Shown: positions 1 through 7,974 of the stretch, piece after piece
Position numbering within the stretch: the first letter of the stretch is position 1
Layout of the letters: every line of letters starts with the position of its first letter
Made by a program: the position numbers and the translations under genes
The notes under the pieces: model-generated
Seen by the model: only the letters and a program-made list of their open reading frames with translations
Databases searched by the model: none
Told to the model about the DNA's origin: nothing
Assembly: GCF_023195915.1 (NCBI RefSeq)
Contig: NZ_JALPRP010000002.1
Location: 124,001-188,000 of the forward strand
Reading direction: 5' to 3'
From: Methanoculleus sp. 7T
GTDB taxonomy: Archaea; Halobacteriota; Methanomicrobia; Methanomicrobiales; Methanoculleaceae
Length of the DNA stretch: 64,000 bases

Positions 1-1
1 G

Positions 2-349
2 TCGTGGAGCGGCCCCTTTGCAGGAGCGTTCACTGAGAACCCACGGGTGACGACCTACCTGGTATCGGTGGTCGGCGACAGCCTCATCGGCAAGTCCCTC
101 GCCGACCGCATTCACCAGGGGTTGCGGGGAGGCGTCCCTCCCGCGAAGCACGACCAAGTGCTGACCGTACCGGGAGGGATCGAGCGGTGCAGGCGGGCCT
201 ACGGGATCGACGACCCGTCGCTCGCCTACGTCTACCTCCTCGACGGGCGCGGCATCATCCGCTGGATGGAGAAGGGGACCGCCGCACCGGAAGGGCTTGA
301 TACTCTGCTGGATACGGCCCGCGCGATGCTCGAACCGCTCCTAGAGTGA
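2..349 (+). CDS. Thioredoxin-like-fold protein, 5' end missing
   Basis: The frame is open from base 2 without a stop, so this is the C-terminal ~115 residues of a gene cut by the window edge; the GTG at 47 lies inside it and is probably not the start. It ends with TGA. The stretch 'VYLLDGRGIIRW' followed by a basic/Gly segment and a C-terminal helix resembles the last strand-turn-strand-helix of thioredoxin/peroxiredoxin-fold proteins, including ATP10-like members. No catalytic CxxC is visible in the part present. Function is therefore only a fold-level guess. Confidence 0.5.
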   Translation, partial: SWSGPFAGAFTENPRVTTYLVSVVGDSLIGKSLADRIHQGLRGGVPPAKHDQVLTVPGGIERCRRAYGIDDPSLAYVYLLDGRGIIRWMEKGTAAPEGLDTLLDTARAMLEPLLE

Positions 350-372
350 TGTAAGGGGCCTCTCGGCACTAC

Positions 373-1374
373 TCACGCACGTGAGCGGCGGCGTGCCGGC
401 ATGACGGCGGCGATGAAGGCGAACAAGGGACCGATCACGAGCCCCGCCCAAGTAACAAGGCCCAAGAGGCCGAGCACCGTCATGGCGATCCGCTCTCCGG
501 CTCCGATCCGCTCCCGAAATGCCACCACGAGCGCCCATGCCCCAAGAAGAATGGGAGCGAGCGCGAATACGAGGGTCAGGAGGATCGCCGACCCGGGATC
601 CGTTCCCACAGCCGCGACGGCCGTCTGCATCAGGATCATGCCGCCGCTCCCGATTAAGAGGAGACCTGCGGCCGTCCCCGCCAGCGTGAAGGGGGAGAGA
701 GACCTGCGCCGCCGGAACAGCAGCCCAGCTCCAACGGCAAGGACGGCGATCATTGGTGCGAAGATCAGGAGGAGGGGCTGCCCCTCGTGGCGATGGATGC
801 CGACGACGTCCATCGGGACCAGAACCCATTCCCCAACGGTGTAGGACTCGACGAAGCCGAGCGCGAGGGCATAGTTTCCCCCCTGCCCGGAAGTGTAGAC
901 CGCGAGTGTGTAATCACCGGTTGCCGGTGCCGTCGTATCGATTCGGGCCAGTTCGTAGAACTTCGTCGGCGTGAACGGCTCGTACTCCGGCCGTTCGGGA
1001 AGTCTCCCCGGCACTACTAGTGCGCCGGTGCCCCCCGGGACTCTGACGTCCGGCAGGACCGTGCCCCGACTCTGGATGCCCGGCCCCGCGAGCACCATAC
1101 CGGGCACGAACCCTCCTGCATGCGGCACTTGGAGTGTCGCATATATCCGCTCCCCTTCCTCCATCCGGAACCGATAGTACACAGCCGCGGGACCTCTCGG
1201 CAGCGTGTCGTAGATCACCCAGGATCGTGTCGGATCTTCGATGACAAACGCCGAATCCGGTGAGGAACCGTTCTCGGAGAAGAGGGGGACGTGAGCAAGG
1301 GCAGGTGTTGCGGCCAAGAGCGCAGCAAGAAGAACAGCAAGCACTGGGCGGGATCCGGGCACCATAGCCGCCAC
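373..1374 (-). CDS. Secreted/membrane-anchored protein with C-terminal transmembrane bundle
   Basis: 333 residues. A signal peptide is clear at residues 1-27 (hydrophobic run ending 'ATPALA'). Residues ~28-195 form a polar, probably extracytoplasmic beta-rich domain ('AVYYRFRMEEGERIYATL' is typical of a beta sandwich). About four hydrophobic segments follow from ~205 to 325, and the protein ends in a basic cytoplasmic tail (RRRSRA). It is read convergently to the first gene, with a ~23-bp gap. I do not recognise a named family; an envelope protein is inferred from topology only. Confidence 0.7.
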   Translation of the reverse strand: MAAMVPGSRPVLAVLLAALLAATPALAHVPLFSENGSSPDSAFVIEDPTRSWVIYDTLPRGPAAVYYRFRMEEGERIYATLQVPHAGGFVPGMVLAGPGIQSRGTVLPDVRVPGGTGALVVPGRLPERPEYEPFTPTKFYELARIDTTAPATGDYTLAVYTSGQGGNYALALGFVESYTVGEWVLVPMDVVGIHRHEGQPLLLIFAPMIAVLAVGAGLLFRRRRSLSPFTLAGTAAGLLLIGSGGMILMQTAVAAVGTDPGSAILLTLVFALAPILLGAWALVVAFRERIGAGERIAMTVLGLLGLVTWAGLVIGPLFAFIAAVMPARRRSRA

Positions 1375-1432
1375 ATGTCGTCCCGGTCAATAATAGTTTC
1401 GCACCCTTGACTGCCCGGCCGCGAAAATAAGG

Positions 1433-1909
1433 TTATAGATTCTTCAAGGCGACGATGTCGGTCACCCCGGTAAGTTTCCAGATGTTCGAGCGCTCTTCGG
1501 ATGCGATGGACCCGATCGGCTCCTCGGGCTTGTGGCCGAGTGCGGCGAGGATGTTCCGCGAGAGGTTGTGCGCCTTGATCATATCCACGAACTTCTCTCT
1601 GATGATCTTCTTCTCGATCGCATCCTCAAGCTGCACCAGGTAGCCCTGCATGGTCACAAAGGTGTAGCAAGAGAGATCGCTCGAATACTTTTCGATCTCG
1701 ACTGAGACATACGGGTGCTGTCGGAAGAGATCGTTCTTCCTGCCGTACTTGGTCGCCAGGAAGTAGAGGAACTTCCCGTCGAAGACGTAGAGAAACGGGG
1801 CTATATACGGGTACTTACTCCCTTGGAACGCAATTCGGCTGATAAACCCTTCCTCAATGAGTTGGTCGTACTCTGCTTTGTCCATATTCGGGATCTTCAC
1901 GATCTCCAT
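1433..1909 (-). CDS. Pyridoxamine 5'-phosphate oxidase-like FMN-binding split-barrel protein
   Basis: 158 residues, the usual size for this family. The order is an N-terminal 'EYDQLIEEGFISRIAF', the core strands 'YPYIAPFLYVFDGKFLYF', a basic 'TKYGRKNDLFRQHPYVSVEIE' region where FMN phosphate is normally bound, and a helical C-terminus. Members bind FMN or F420/haem and act on small molecules; the substrate cannot be read from sequence. The start is the ATG at 1909, preceded by GAGGGATG-like purines. It stands alone, with intergenic DNA on both sides. Confidence 0.8.
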   Translation of the reverse strand: MEIVKIPNMDKAEYDQLIEEGFISRIAFQGSKYPYIAPFLYVFDGKFLYFLATKYGRKNDLFRQHPYVSVEIEKYSSDLSCYTFVTMQGYLVQLEDAIEKKIIREKFVDMIKAHNLSRNILAALGHKPEEPIGSIASEERSNIWKLTGVTDIVALKNL

Positions 1910-2272
1910 CTGACATCCCTCTTATCCCGATACCTCGTGAGAGTTCATATAAGTTTCCACAGATGGGCGTGCCTCCTCTCTTATTCGAGAGGATATCCGC
2001 GATTTGCCGCTCAGAAACCCGAAAAATCCCCAAACGCCCCCTGTAGGCCTGACCCGGACCACCTTTCGCTCCTCTCAAAAGGCGTGTATTCCGTCCGTCA
2101 GGTTTGGAGTGGGCGGTAGGGTTTCTCCCGTGCTGTTCTTCAACTCCAGATGCCGGATGTGCCGGCTCACGGGCTGGCGGATTTCCATCGGCACCGAAAA
2201 CGGTTTTGCCGCAGAGCCCCTTTTTTCCAACGGGAAATATAATAATATTTATATTCACTAGTTACGCATAAA
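1910..2272. other. Intergenic region between divergent genes
   Basis: About 360 bases between the split-barrel gene (leftward) and the secreted protein at 2273 (rightward). Open frames here are overlapping and lack a ribosome site, so I call no gene. The right end turns AT-rich (2234-2272), which is where the promoter of the next gene sits. Confidence 0.5.
2243..2256 (+). promoter_or_regulatory. TATA-type promoter for the secreted protein
   Basis: AT-only stretch containing 'aatatttatattc', with its centre about 22-25 bases upstream of the ATG at 2273. That spacing would place the transcript start at or just before the ATG, and no Shine-Dalgarno sequence is visible, so a leaderless mRNA is likely. 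Confidence 0.5.
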
Positions 2273-3592
2273 ATGCGCATGAGCAAGCACCACGCGAACG
2301 CTCTCATTGTCCTCGGAATCGCCATTTGCGCGGGATTCCTCCTCCCTACGCCTGCCGTTGCCGGTCCCGGCCATGGGATCGCGACGTTGGAGTCGGGAGA
2401 ACTGTTATCGTTCCCGTTCGGCGACCGGCCGGCGGCAGAGAACGGATCGGAGCTCTCTAATACCTCGGCACTCTCGGAAGATGAGGATCCTGACGCCTTT
2501 CCGACCTCGGCCGATGCCGGGGCTCCCGTCCAGTCCTCCGACGCCGAAGAGGAACCGGTGATGCCTGCCGACCAGAACAGCAGCGGAGGCCCCGTCTCCC
2601 CGGTCCTTCCGGATGATGAGCCCCTCGGCCTGACCGACCGCTACGACGACGAACGTCTGGCCGGGTTGATCAACACCGCAAGCATCCGCCTGATGAAACT
2701 CTCGATGGAGCATGCCCATGCCCTCTACCTGCAGGATACGGATGCGGCTTCCATAGCGGCCGACGACCTGCATGCGCTCTCCACCAGACTGCTCGGCGAG
2801 GTGCAGCCGCTTGAGGTGTCCCCCGAGCAACAGCCCGTCAAGGACGAGTTCATCAGGTTGCTGGAGGCATACTCCGCAGCCAGCGAGGAACTCCTCGGCA
2901 CCTCGGATGCCGGCACCGAGTCCGTCCCGGCGGCCTTCAAAGAGCTGGCCGCGGCATCGGAGGGCCTCGAAGCAGTTAACCAGCAGACTGGTGAGATGCG
3001 GATCGACCGCACCTCCACCCCTGCCGCTACCCTAGCGGCAGCGGCGGCACCTGTTGTTCAGGCCGAGACCGCGCCGGTTTTGGTCGCACCGCCTCCGGAG
3101 ATGCTGCCCCTCCGGGAGCGGTACTCCTACGACGACCCGTCGGGGGAGAACATGGTCTCGCTGCTTGTGGAATCCACTAGGACCGCAACGACGTACCAGC
3201 AGACTTCCGCCAACACATCGGCGGTGAAAGTCGAGGCGGGTGAAGGGCGTATGTTCCTCCTCGTCGTCGCCAAGGCGACAAACCTCGGGCACAAGGGCGA
3301 CTCCGATCTCTACACCATCGAGACGCCCGAACGGAGCGCGTTCGTCCTTGAGTACCAGGGGTCGACGTTTGCGCCTCTCGAGGTCCCGTCGTTCACCTCG
3401 CTCGGGGAATCGTTCGACCGAAAGGCGCTGGAGCGGTATGAATCGCTGAAAGGTTACCTCTACTTCGATGTTCCCGCCTCCTTAAACGCCTCCGAGGCGA
3501 CCCTCAAGGCGGATCTCGGGGAGGCCGGCACTCCCGCGTGGAACCTCGGGAAAGAACTCGGCGAAGAGGCCGGTAAACCGGATGCGGTATAA
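2273..3592 (+). CDS. Secreted acidic protein with C-terminal DUF4352-like domain
   Basis: 439 residues. A signal peptide occupies residues 1-31 (cleavage near 'TPAVAG'). It is followed by a long acidic, Ser/Pro/Glu-rich linker to ~120, a helical region (~125-245, 'RLMKLSMEHAHALYLQDT'), an Ala/Pro-rich spacer, and a beta-rich domain from ~290. The C-terminal segment 'GRMFLLVVAKATNLGHKG' followed by 'SAFVLEYQGSTF' is typical of the immunoglobulin-like DUF4352 fold of exported proteins. It is probably cell-surface exposed. The domain name is a recognition by pattern, not a search. Confidence 0.65.
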   Translation: MRMSKHHANALIVLGIAICAGFLLPTPAVAGPGHGIATLESGELLSFPFGDRPAAENGSELSNTSALSEDEDPDAFPTSADAGAPVQSSDAEEEPVMPADQNSSGGPVSPVLPDDEPLGLTDRYDDERLAGLINTASIRLMKLSMEHAHALYLQDTDAASIAADDLHALSTRLLGEVQPLEVSPEQQPVKDEFIRLLEAYSAASEELLGTSDAGTESVPAAFKELAAASEGLEAVNQQTGEMRIDRTSTPAATLAAAAAPVVQAETAPVLVAPPPEMLPLRERYSYDDPSGENMVSLLVESTRTATTYQQTSANTSAVKVEAGEGRMFLLVVAKATNLGHKGDSDLYTIETPERSAFVLEYQGSTFAPLEVPSFTSLGESFDRKALERYESLKGYLYFDVPASLNASEATLKADLGEAGTPAWNLGKELGEEAGKPDAV

Positions 3593-3658
3593 CCCGCACC
3601 GCTCTTTTTTGGTCGGTTTTGCAAGTGGTTTTCTGTTGAGCACACGCGTTGCGGCAAG

Positions 3659-4156
3659 TCAGAGGGAGAGCAGTTCCACATCCCGGGCCACCGTGTCCAG
3701 CACGGCGACGGTCGGCCGGCCGGTCAGATAACCGCAGGTCTCCCCCGGATTGACGACCAGAGTCGCCCCGAGTCTCCTGACTCCGGCCTGGTGAGTATGA
3801 CCGTGGACCACAACGTCGAATGCTTTCCGCCCGATGAGCGCCTGCAGGAGTTCACGATCATCGCCGTGGAGCAGCGCGATCGTCATGCCGCCCGCGGTGA
3901 CTGCGGCAAAGACACCCCGCAGGTCGAGTTGGTCGTGTTCGGCAAACCGCATCGCTAAAAGGTGATGGTCGCCGTCGTTGTTCCCGAGAACGCCGATCAT
4001 GGGCGATCTCAGGTTTGCCAATCGCGGGATGACGAACGGTGAGACATAGTCCCCGGCATGGAGTACTAAGTCTACCCGCTCCCTGTTGAGTCGCCCCACG
4101 GCTGCATCCACCATCTGGAGGTAGTCGTGTGTGTCGGAGAGGATCCCGATGCGCAT
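3659..4156 (-). CDS. YfcE/MJ0936-type metallophosphoesterase
   Basis: 165 residues from the ATG at 4156, which has a good ribosome site (CAGGAG) seven bases upstream; the frame extends further but without support. All metal-binding motifs of the calcineurin-like superfamily are present in order: 'ILSDTH' (D-x-H), 'LHAGDY' (GD), 'VLGNND' (GNxD), 'ALLHGD' (H) and 'VVHGHTH' (GHxH). Length and motif spacing match the small YfcE/MJ0936 phosphodiesterases, which use Mn or Ni in vitro. The physiological substrate is unknown. Confidence 0.88.
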   Translation of the reverse strand: MRIGILSDTHDYLQMVDAAVGRLNRERVDLVLHAGDYVSPFVIPRLANLRSPMIGVLGNNDGDHHLLAMRFAEHDQLDLRGVFAAVTAGGMTIALLHGDDRELLQALIGRKAFDVVVHGHTHQAGVRRLGATLVVNPGETCGYLTGRPTVAVLDTVARDVELLSL

Positions 4157-4459
4157 GTATGCACTCCTGACGCCGCAATATATAATGGCTGTGCGGTTGG
4201 GCGCGAGTCCGCGCATGCCCCCTCTGTCGGGCGCTCTAAGAGGCATATCACCCCTTCCCAAGCCTCAGATTATGCGCCGTTACGCACGATATCCCACTCA
4301 AATCAAGGGTATTCTGATATTCTTCGATTCTTTTAACCGGAAACTCTTTATTTGACTATTAGCTGATACTGAACTAGAGGCATGCTCCCATGGTGCACGG
4401 CTCAGCCTCGTGTTCGGTGCATCGGGAGCCTTGAAACGATGGATTCGTGGAGGAATAGT

Positions 4460-4630
4460 ATGTGGGCGTATGTCAAACAGCCTGACGGTAGCACAGAAGA
4501 GCGAGAGTTCCCTGCAGGGGTATACATCGAGATCGGTGACATCCTTGAGGACGGCGCGGTCGTCATCGATGTCCCGTACTCCGATGACTGCGATGACGAT
4601 ATTGATGCTCGGGTGCTCTACGACGATTGA
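4460..4630 (+). CDS. Small acidic protein, function unknown
   Basis: 56 residues if started at the ATG at 4460, chosen because GGAGGA lies six bases upstream (4449-4454); a longer frame from 4382 has no ribosome site. The protein opens 'MWAYVKQPDGSTEEREFP' and ends in a strongly acidic tail (DDCDDDIDARVLYDD). It looks like a small beta-rich cytosolic protein. No family recognised. A T-rich run just downstream (4697-4706) could end the transcript. Confidence 0.6.
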   Translation: MWAYVKQPDGSTEEREFPAGVYIEIGDILEDGAVVIDVPYSDDCDDDIDARVLYDD

Positions 4631-4998
4631 ACCGGGCTGCCGCTTCTGTTGAGGCCCACGGGCGGCAGAGTCCGAATGCTGCCCGCATGGCGGCCCATTT
4701 TTTTTGAGTGTATCCCTAAATCCTCACAGTTCTGCGGATCACTCTCGACCAGTGCACCATGTCGCCTTATGCTGAGGATTTTGGTGTGTAACCGCACGGG
4801 GAGCGCCACGGGGTTAGCGGAGTTTTAGGGCGCGTCGATGACGCCCACCACGGTCCACCGTTTGCGGCCGGTCCCCGGAGAAAACCGGACACGAACTCCC
4901 TAGCGGGGCTGGGGACGACTGCCGTCTCCGGCAGGCGACCGGAACCTGGTTTCGGTAGACCGATTATCGAGAATGGGGGGTTGCCGGTACTTTTCAGA
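4631..4998. other. Intergenic region with a fragment of the dispersed repeat
   Basis: About 370 bases between convergent genes. I see no supported gene. Near 4847-4863 it carries the core 'cccaccacggtccac' shared with the hairpin repeats near 15.5, 43.8 and 61.6 kb, suggesting a decayed copy. Confidence 0.45.
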
Positions 4999-6402
4999 CT
5001 ACCGGCCTTTCTGCGAACCGATCCTGGCGAGGAACTCAACGATCCCGGTGATATCCTCGGGGGTAACGTAGCAGTGGACAGGGACGTTGATGAGATGATC
5101 CGCGATATGCTCACTCGTCTGCAGGTCCTCTCTCCTATGCGGGACCAGGACATTGTAAGGGTAGGTGAGGTGGACGGGACTGGGCCACTGGAAGTTTCCG
5201 AGCTCAAACCCGGATTTCTCTGCCAGCGCGGCGATCTCAGAAACCGGGTAAGACGTATTGTTGAGCACGTTCAGTTTCAGGAAGGTCGGCCGTTTTTTGC
5301 TCGATATTGCGAGCATACCGTAAGCATCCTGCCCGTCCAGTTCGGCAAGGTACCGCTCTGCATTCTCGTTCCTGACGCTGTTCACCGCATCGAGGTGGTC
5401 GAGCGCGATACATCCGACGGCCGCTCTGTAGGCGTTCATGAGCAGGTGCTCGGACTCCACGTGCTCGCGGGGAGGGGTTCTGAAGCGATCCCTGACGCCA
5501 AGCAATCGCCGGGAGGCTCGTTCGGGGAGGATCCCCTGCCGGAACTTTGACCGCAGCCTCGCTACGTGCTTTTCCAGATAGGGAAGGAGCGCCGCCCGGA
5601 TCTCCTCCTCGGTGGCGGCCTTCTCTACCAGATCATCCATCTCCCGAAACAGCTTCCTATCGCGCCGATAGCACTCCTCTCCGAACGTCGCCGTCAATCT
5701 CGTCTTATATGTGCCGCGTTGCAGTGCAAGATGCTCAAGCAGCATGCCGTAGACGAAACACTTCTCCGAGTCCAAGGGCGCTCTCTCGTAGGTGTCGACG
5801 GTTTTGTTAACGGCGCCGATCAGATCGCGGTTGTTGACGGCGAGGATCCCCCCTTGGCCGGTCGTCATGTGTTTCTCGTAGTTGAAACTGAATATCGTCA
5901 TATCCCCGAACGTGCCGACGCTTCTCCCGCCGAAGGCGGCACCGAGGCACTGAGCGCAGTCCTCTATCACGTAACATCCGTTCTCACGGGCGAGGGAGGA
6001 GATTGCATCGATCTCGCAAGGAACCCCGAAGAGGTGCGTCGCGATAACGGCTTTCGTCTTCTCCGTCATGCTTCTCTCGATCGCGTCGACATCCGCATTC
6101 AGATCGTCGGGCGAGTTGTCGACGAGAACAGGCTCTCCTCCCGCGTCGAGAATGGCGTCGACGACGCCCTTAAACGTGAAACTCTGGACGATCACCTCGT
6201 CGCCGTGAGTTATCGGAAGAGACTTCAACGCGATGAGGAGACCTGCGCGTGCTTGGTTTGTCGCGAAGCACCGGAGGGTCCCGGTGTAGCGTGCGAACTT
6301 TCTCTCGAACTCTCCGATCGTCTCCCCGTCAAGCGCCTGGTCCGATCGAATGCGATCTACGATCTCCTCGACGTTCAGATATGAACCGAATCTGGCCAGC
6401 AT
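4999..6402 (-). CDS. DegT/DnrJ/EryC1/StrS-family PLP aminotransferase
   Basis: 467 residues from the ATG at 6402 (the frame reaches 6501 but residues before 'MLARFGSYLNVEEIV' look non-coding). Family hallmarks are 'GDEVIVQSFTFKGVVDAI', the aspartate that contacts the PLP ring in 'YVIEDCAQCLGA', and the Schiff-base lysine in 'SFNYEKHMTTGQGG'. These enzymes aminate NDP-keto-sugars at the cytoplasmic face for surface glycans. An insertion of ~100 charged helical residues after 'VNKTVDTYERAP' makes it longer than the usual ~380. No sugar-nucleotide genes adjoin it, so the substrate is open. Confidence 0.85.
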   Translation of the reverse strand: MLARFGSYLNVEEIVDRIRSDQALDGETIGEFERKFARYTGTLRCFATNQARAGLLIALKSLPITHGDEVIVQSFTFKGVVDAILDAGGEPVLVDNSPDDLNADVDAIERSMTEKTKAVIATHLFGVPCEIDAISSLARENGCYVIEDCAQCLGAAFGGRSVGTFGDMTIFSFNYEKHMTTGQGGILAVNNRDLIGAVNKTVDTYERAPLDSEKCFVYGMLLEHLALQRGTYKTRLTATFGEECYRRDRKLFREMDDLVEKAATEEEIRAALLPYLEKHVARLRSKFRQGILPERASRRLLGVRDRFRTPPREHVESEHLLMNAYRAAVGCIALDHLDAVNSVRNENAERYLAELDGQDAYGMLAISSKKRPTFLKLNVLNNTSYPVSEIAALAEKSGFELGNFQWPSPVHLTYPYNVLVPHRREDLQTSEHIADHLINVPVHCYVTPEDITGIVEFLARIGSQKGR

Positions 6403-6714
6403 CCCACACCACCTGGATAAAACCAAAACGACATCGGCACGCAGATGAGATAGGATCGTCTCTCCGGTATCGCCGACCTGCCTGCAGGGGGCAATACTCA
6501 TCTCCTGTATATATCCCTTTCAGGGCTCGAGAGACCGGCGGCGGTTACGTGGACAGGAGGTTTTCGCATGATGCGGCCGACCTGCTCTCGAGCAAAAGCC
6601 GTCCGAAGCGCCGGGGCGAGCAGTTCCAAACCGCGGAGGCCTCCGTGAGAATGAAAACCCGGTGCGCCGAGGAGATTTCGCTCTGGAAAAAAGAGAATAT
6701 GGATGGATTGAAGG
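6403..6714. other. Intergenic region, no supported gene
   Basis: About 310 bases upstream of the aminotransferase and downstream of the 22-residue gene. Frames in both directions overlap and lack ribosome sites; I see no RNA gene or repeat. Confidence 0.4.
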
Positions 6715-6783
6715 TTAGTTCTTCTTAGCCTTGTCCTGAGCCTTCTCCTGCTTCTTATCCTGGGACTTCTTATCCTTTGCCAT
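6715..6783 (-). CDS. 22-residue lysine-rich peptide
   Basis: Starts at the ATG at 6783, preceded by a strong ribosome site (GGGAGGTGTG, spacing ~8), and encodes a very basic, low-complexity peptide of Lys, Asp, Gln and Ala (repeated 'DKK'/'DKA' units) ending KAKKN. A longer frame (to 6906) runs through AT-rich promoter-like DNA and is unlikely. The ribosome site and clean stop argue for translation. Short Lys/Ala/Asp-rich peptides of this kind recur in methanogen genomes; no function is known to me. Confidence 0.5.
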   Translation of the reverse strand: MAKDKKSQDKKQEKAQDKAKKN

Positions 6784-7020
6784 GAATGACACACCTCCCT
6801 CCCGAGGTGGGATATATCTGATATCAGCTGGTCCAGATATATATTTTATGCTCTCTCGACTCTTTATTCTAAAAATAAGCCAAGAAAACGCGATTATCTC
6901 GCCCATTCAGCCATCCTCGAATAGGGCATCGCACCGGAGGGCCGATACGGCGTGAGATCGCAGAAACCGGGTGCCTGCAGGGGGCATAAAGCAGCGAAGC
7001 CCCCAAGGTGCCGGCGGCGA

Positions 7021-7482
7021 CTACGCCCCTCCCCGAAGACCGGACAACATGTAGAGCGCGATCAGGGAGAGGCCGCCTACCACCTCGACGCCTATCACGA
7101 GGCCCATGACCGGGATCGAGCCTGCCCCAATCAAGTCTCCCGGAACCGGCCCGATCTCGACCGGCGTCCCGGAGGGTGCCGACTCAGGCTCAGCGAGCCA
7201 ATCGAAGAAGAGCGCGGCGCCGAACGCAAGCATGACGGCCGCCATGAGAACGAAGATGAGCAACCCCAGGATCTCGGTCTTCCGCAAAGGTTTTTTCGCG
7301 ACCTGTGCCGGCGTTGCCTCCGCATCCGATGTGAAAAACGGCAGGATGGTGCCGACGGCAACCGCCGTTCCCCCGAGGACCGCGCCTCCGTGCGTCAGGC
7401 GGCCGCCTATTATGCAAAGCCCGACCACGGCCAGGACAAGCATGAGTCCGGAGGCCGCCCAGGCTATCCGGCTCTTATGCAT
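7021..7482 (-). CDS. Four-helix membrane protein, function unknown
   Basis: 153 residues from the ATG at 7482, chosen over 7500 because GGTGAGG lies five bases upstream. There are hydrophobic segments at about 8-27, 30-50, 74-97 and 118-145, with a short acidic/proline-rich loop ('EPESAPSGTPVEIGPVP') between the last two. The topology is that of a small integral membrane protein. I recognise no family. Confidence 0.6.
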   Translation of the reverse strand: MHKSRIAWAASGLMLVLAVVGLCIIGGRLTHGGAVLGGTAVAVGTILPFFTSDAEATPAQVAKKPLRKTEILGLLIFVLMAAVMLAFGAALFFDWLAEPESAPSGTPVEIGPVPGDLIGAGSIPVMGLVIGVEVVGGLSLIALYMLSGLRGGA

Positions 7483-7500
7483 GCGCCTCACCCCGTACAT

Positions 7501-7974
7501 CTTCTCGAAGCAGCAGGTCGGCGGCTATGGTCCTCGCCGGGATACCGCTATCGACCGCCGCAACGGGGAGGCTCGATACTGCACTTGCGGTCTTTGCCGC
7601 CGGCAGAAAGGGGTTCACGACACCGCTTGGTGGGTATGCGGTCTCTCCTCTCATCGGCGTAGAATCGCAAATATACCGGTGCAGATACGCCGATGACGAT
7701 TCTACATGATTGAACATGACAATACTGTGAGTAGGAAGATCTATTTAACGGTATGTATTCCGCTCCCAGATGCGCTCGAAGAAGTCGTGCTTCCGGGGAA
7801 CGAGGCGCACACCAGGCGTGCCGCAAGAGAGGACTCACGGGAAGGGAGGCAGAGGCCGTTACCGCACGGACGACTTCGAGAGGTCCCGATAAACCCCTAT
7901 TCCCGGGAGGATGAGACGGGAAATTGTCGGAATACGCCAAGATTTTTATCCGTTTCCTCCCAACGAGTATAAGA
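7501..7974. other. Intergenic region, no supported gene
   Basis: About 470 bases between divergent genes. Several overlapping frames exist in both directions, but none has a ribosome site or protein-like composition. AT-richer patches near 7700-7760 could hold promoters. Confidence 0.4.
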
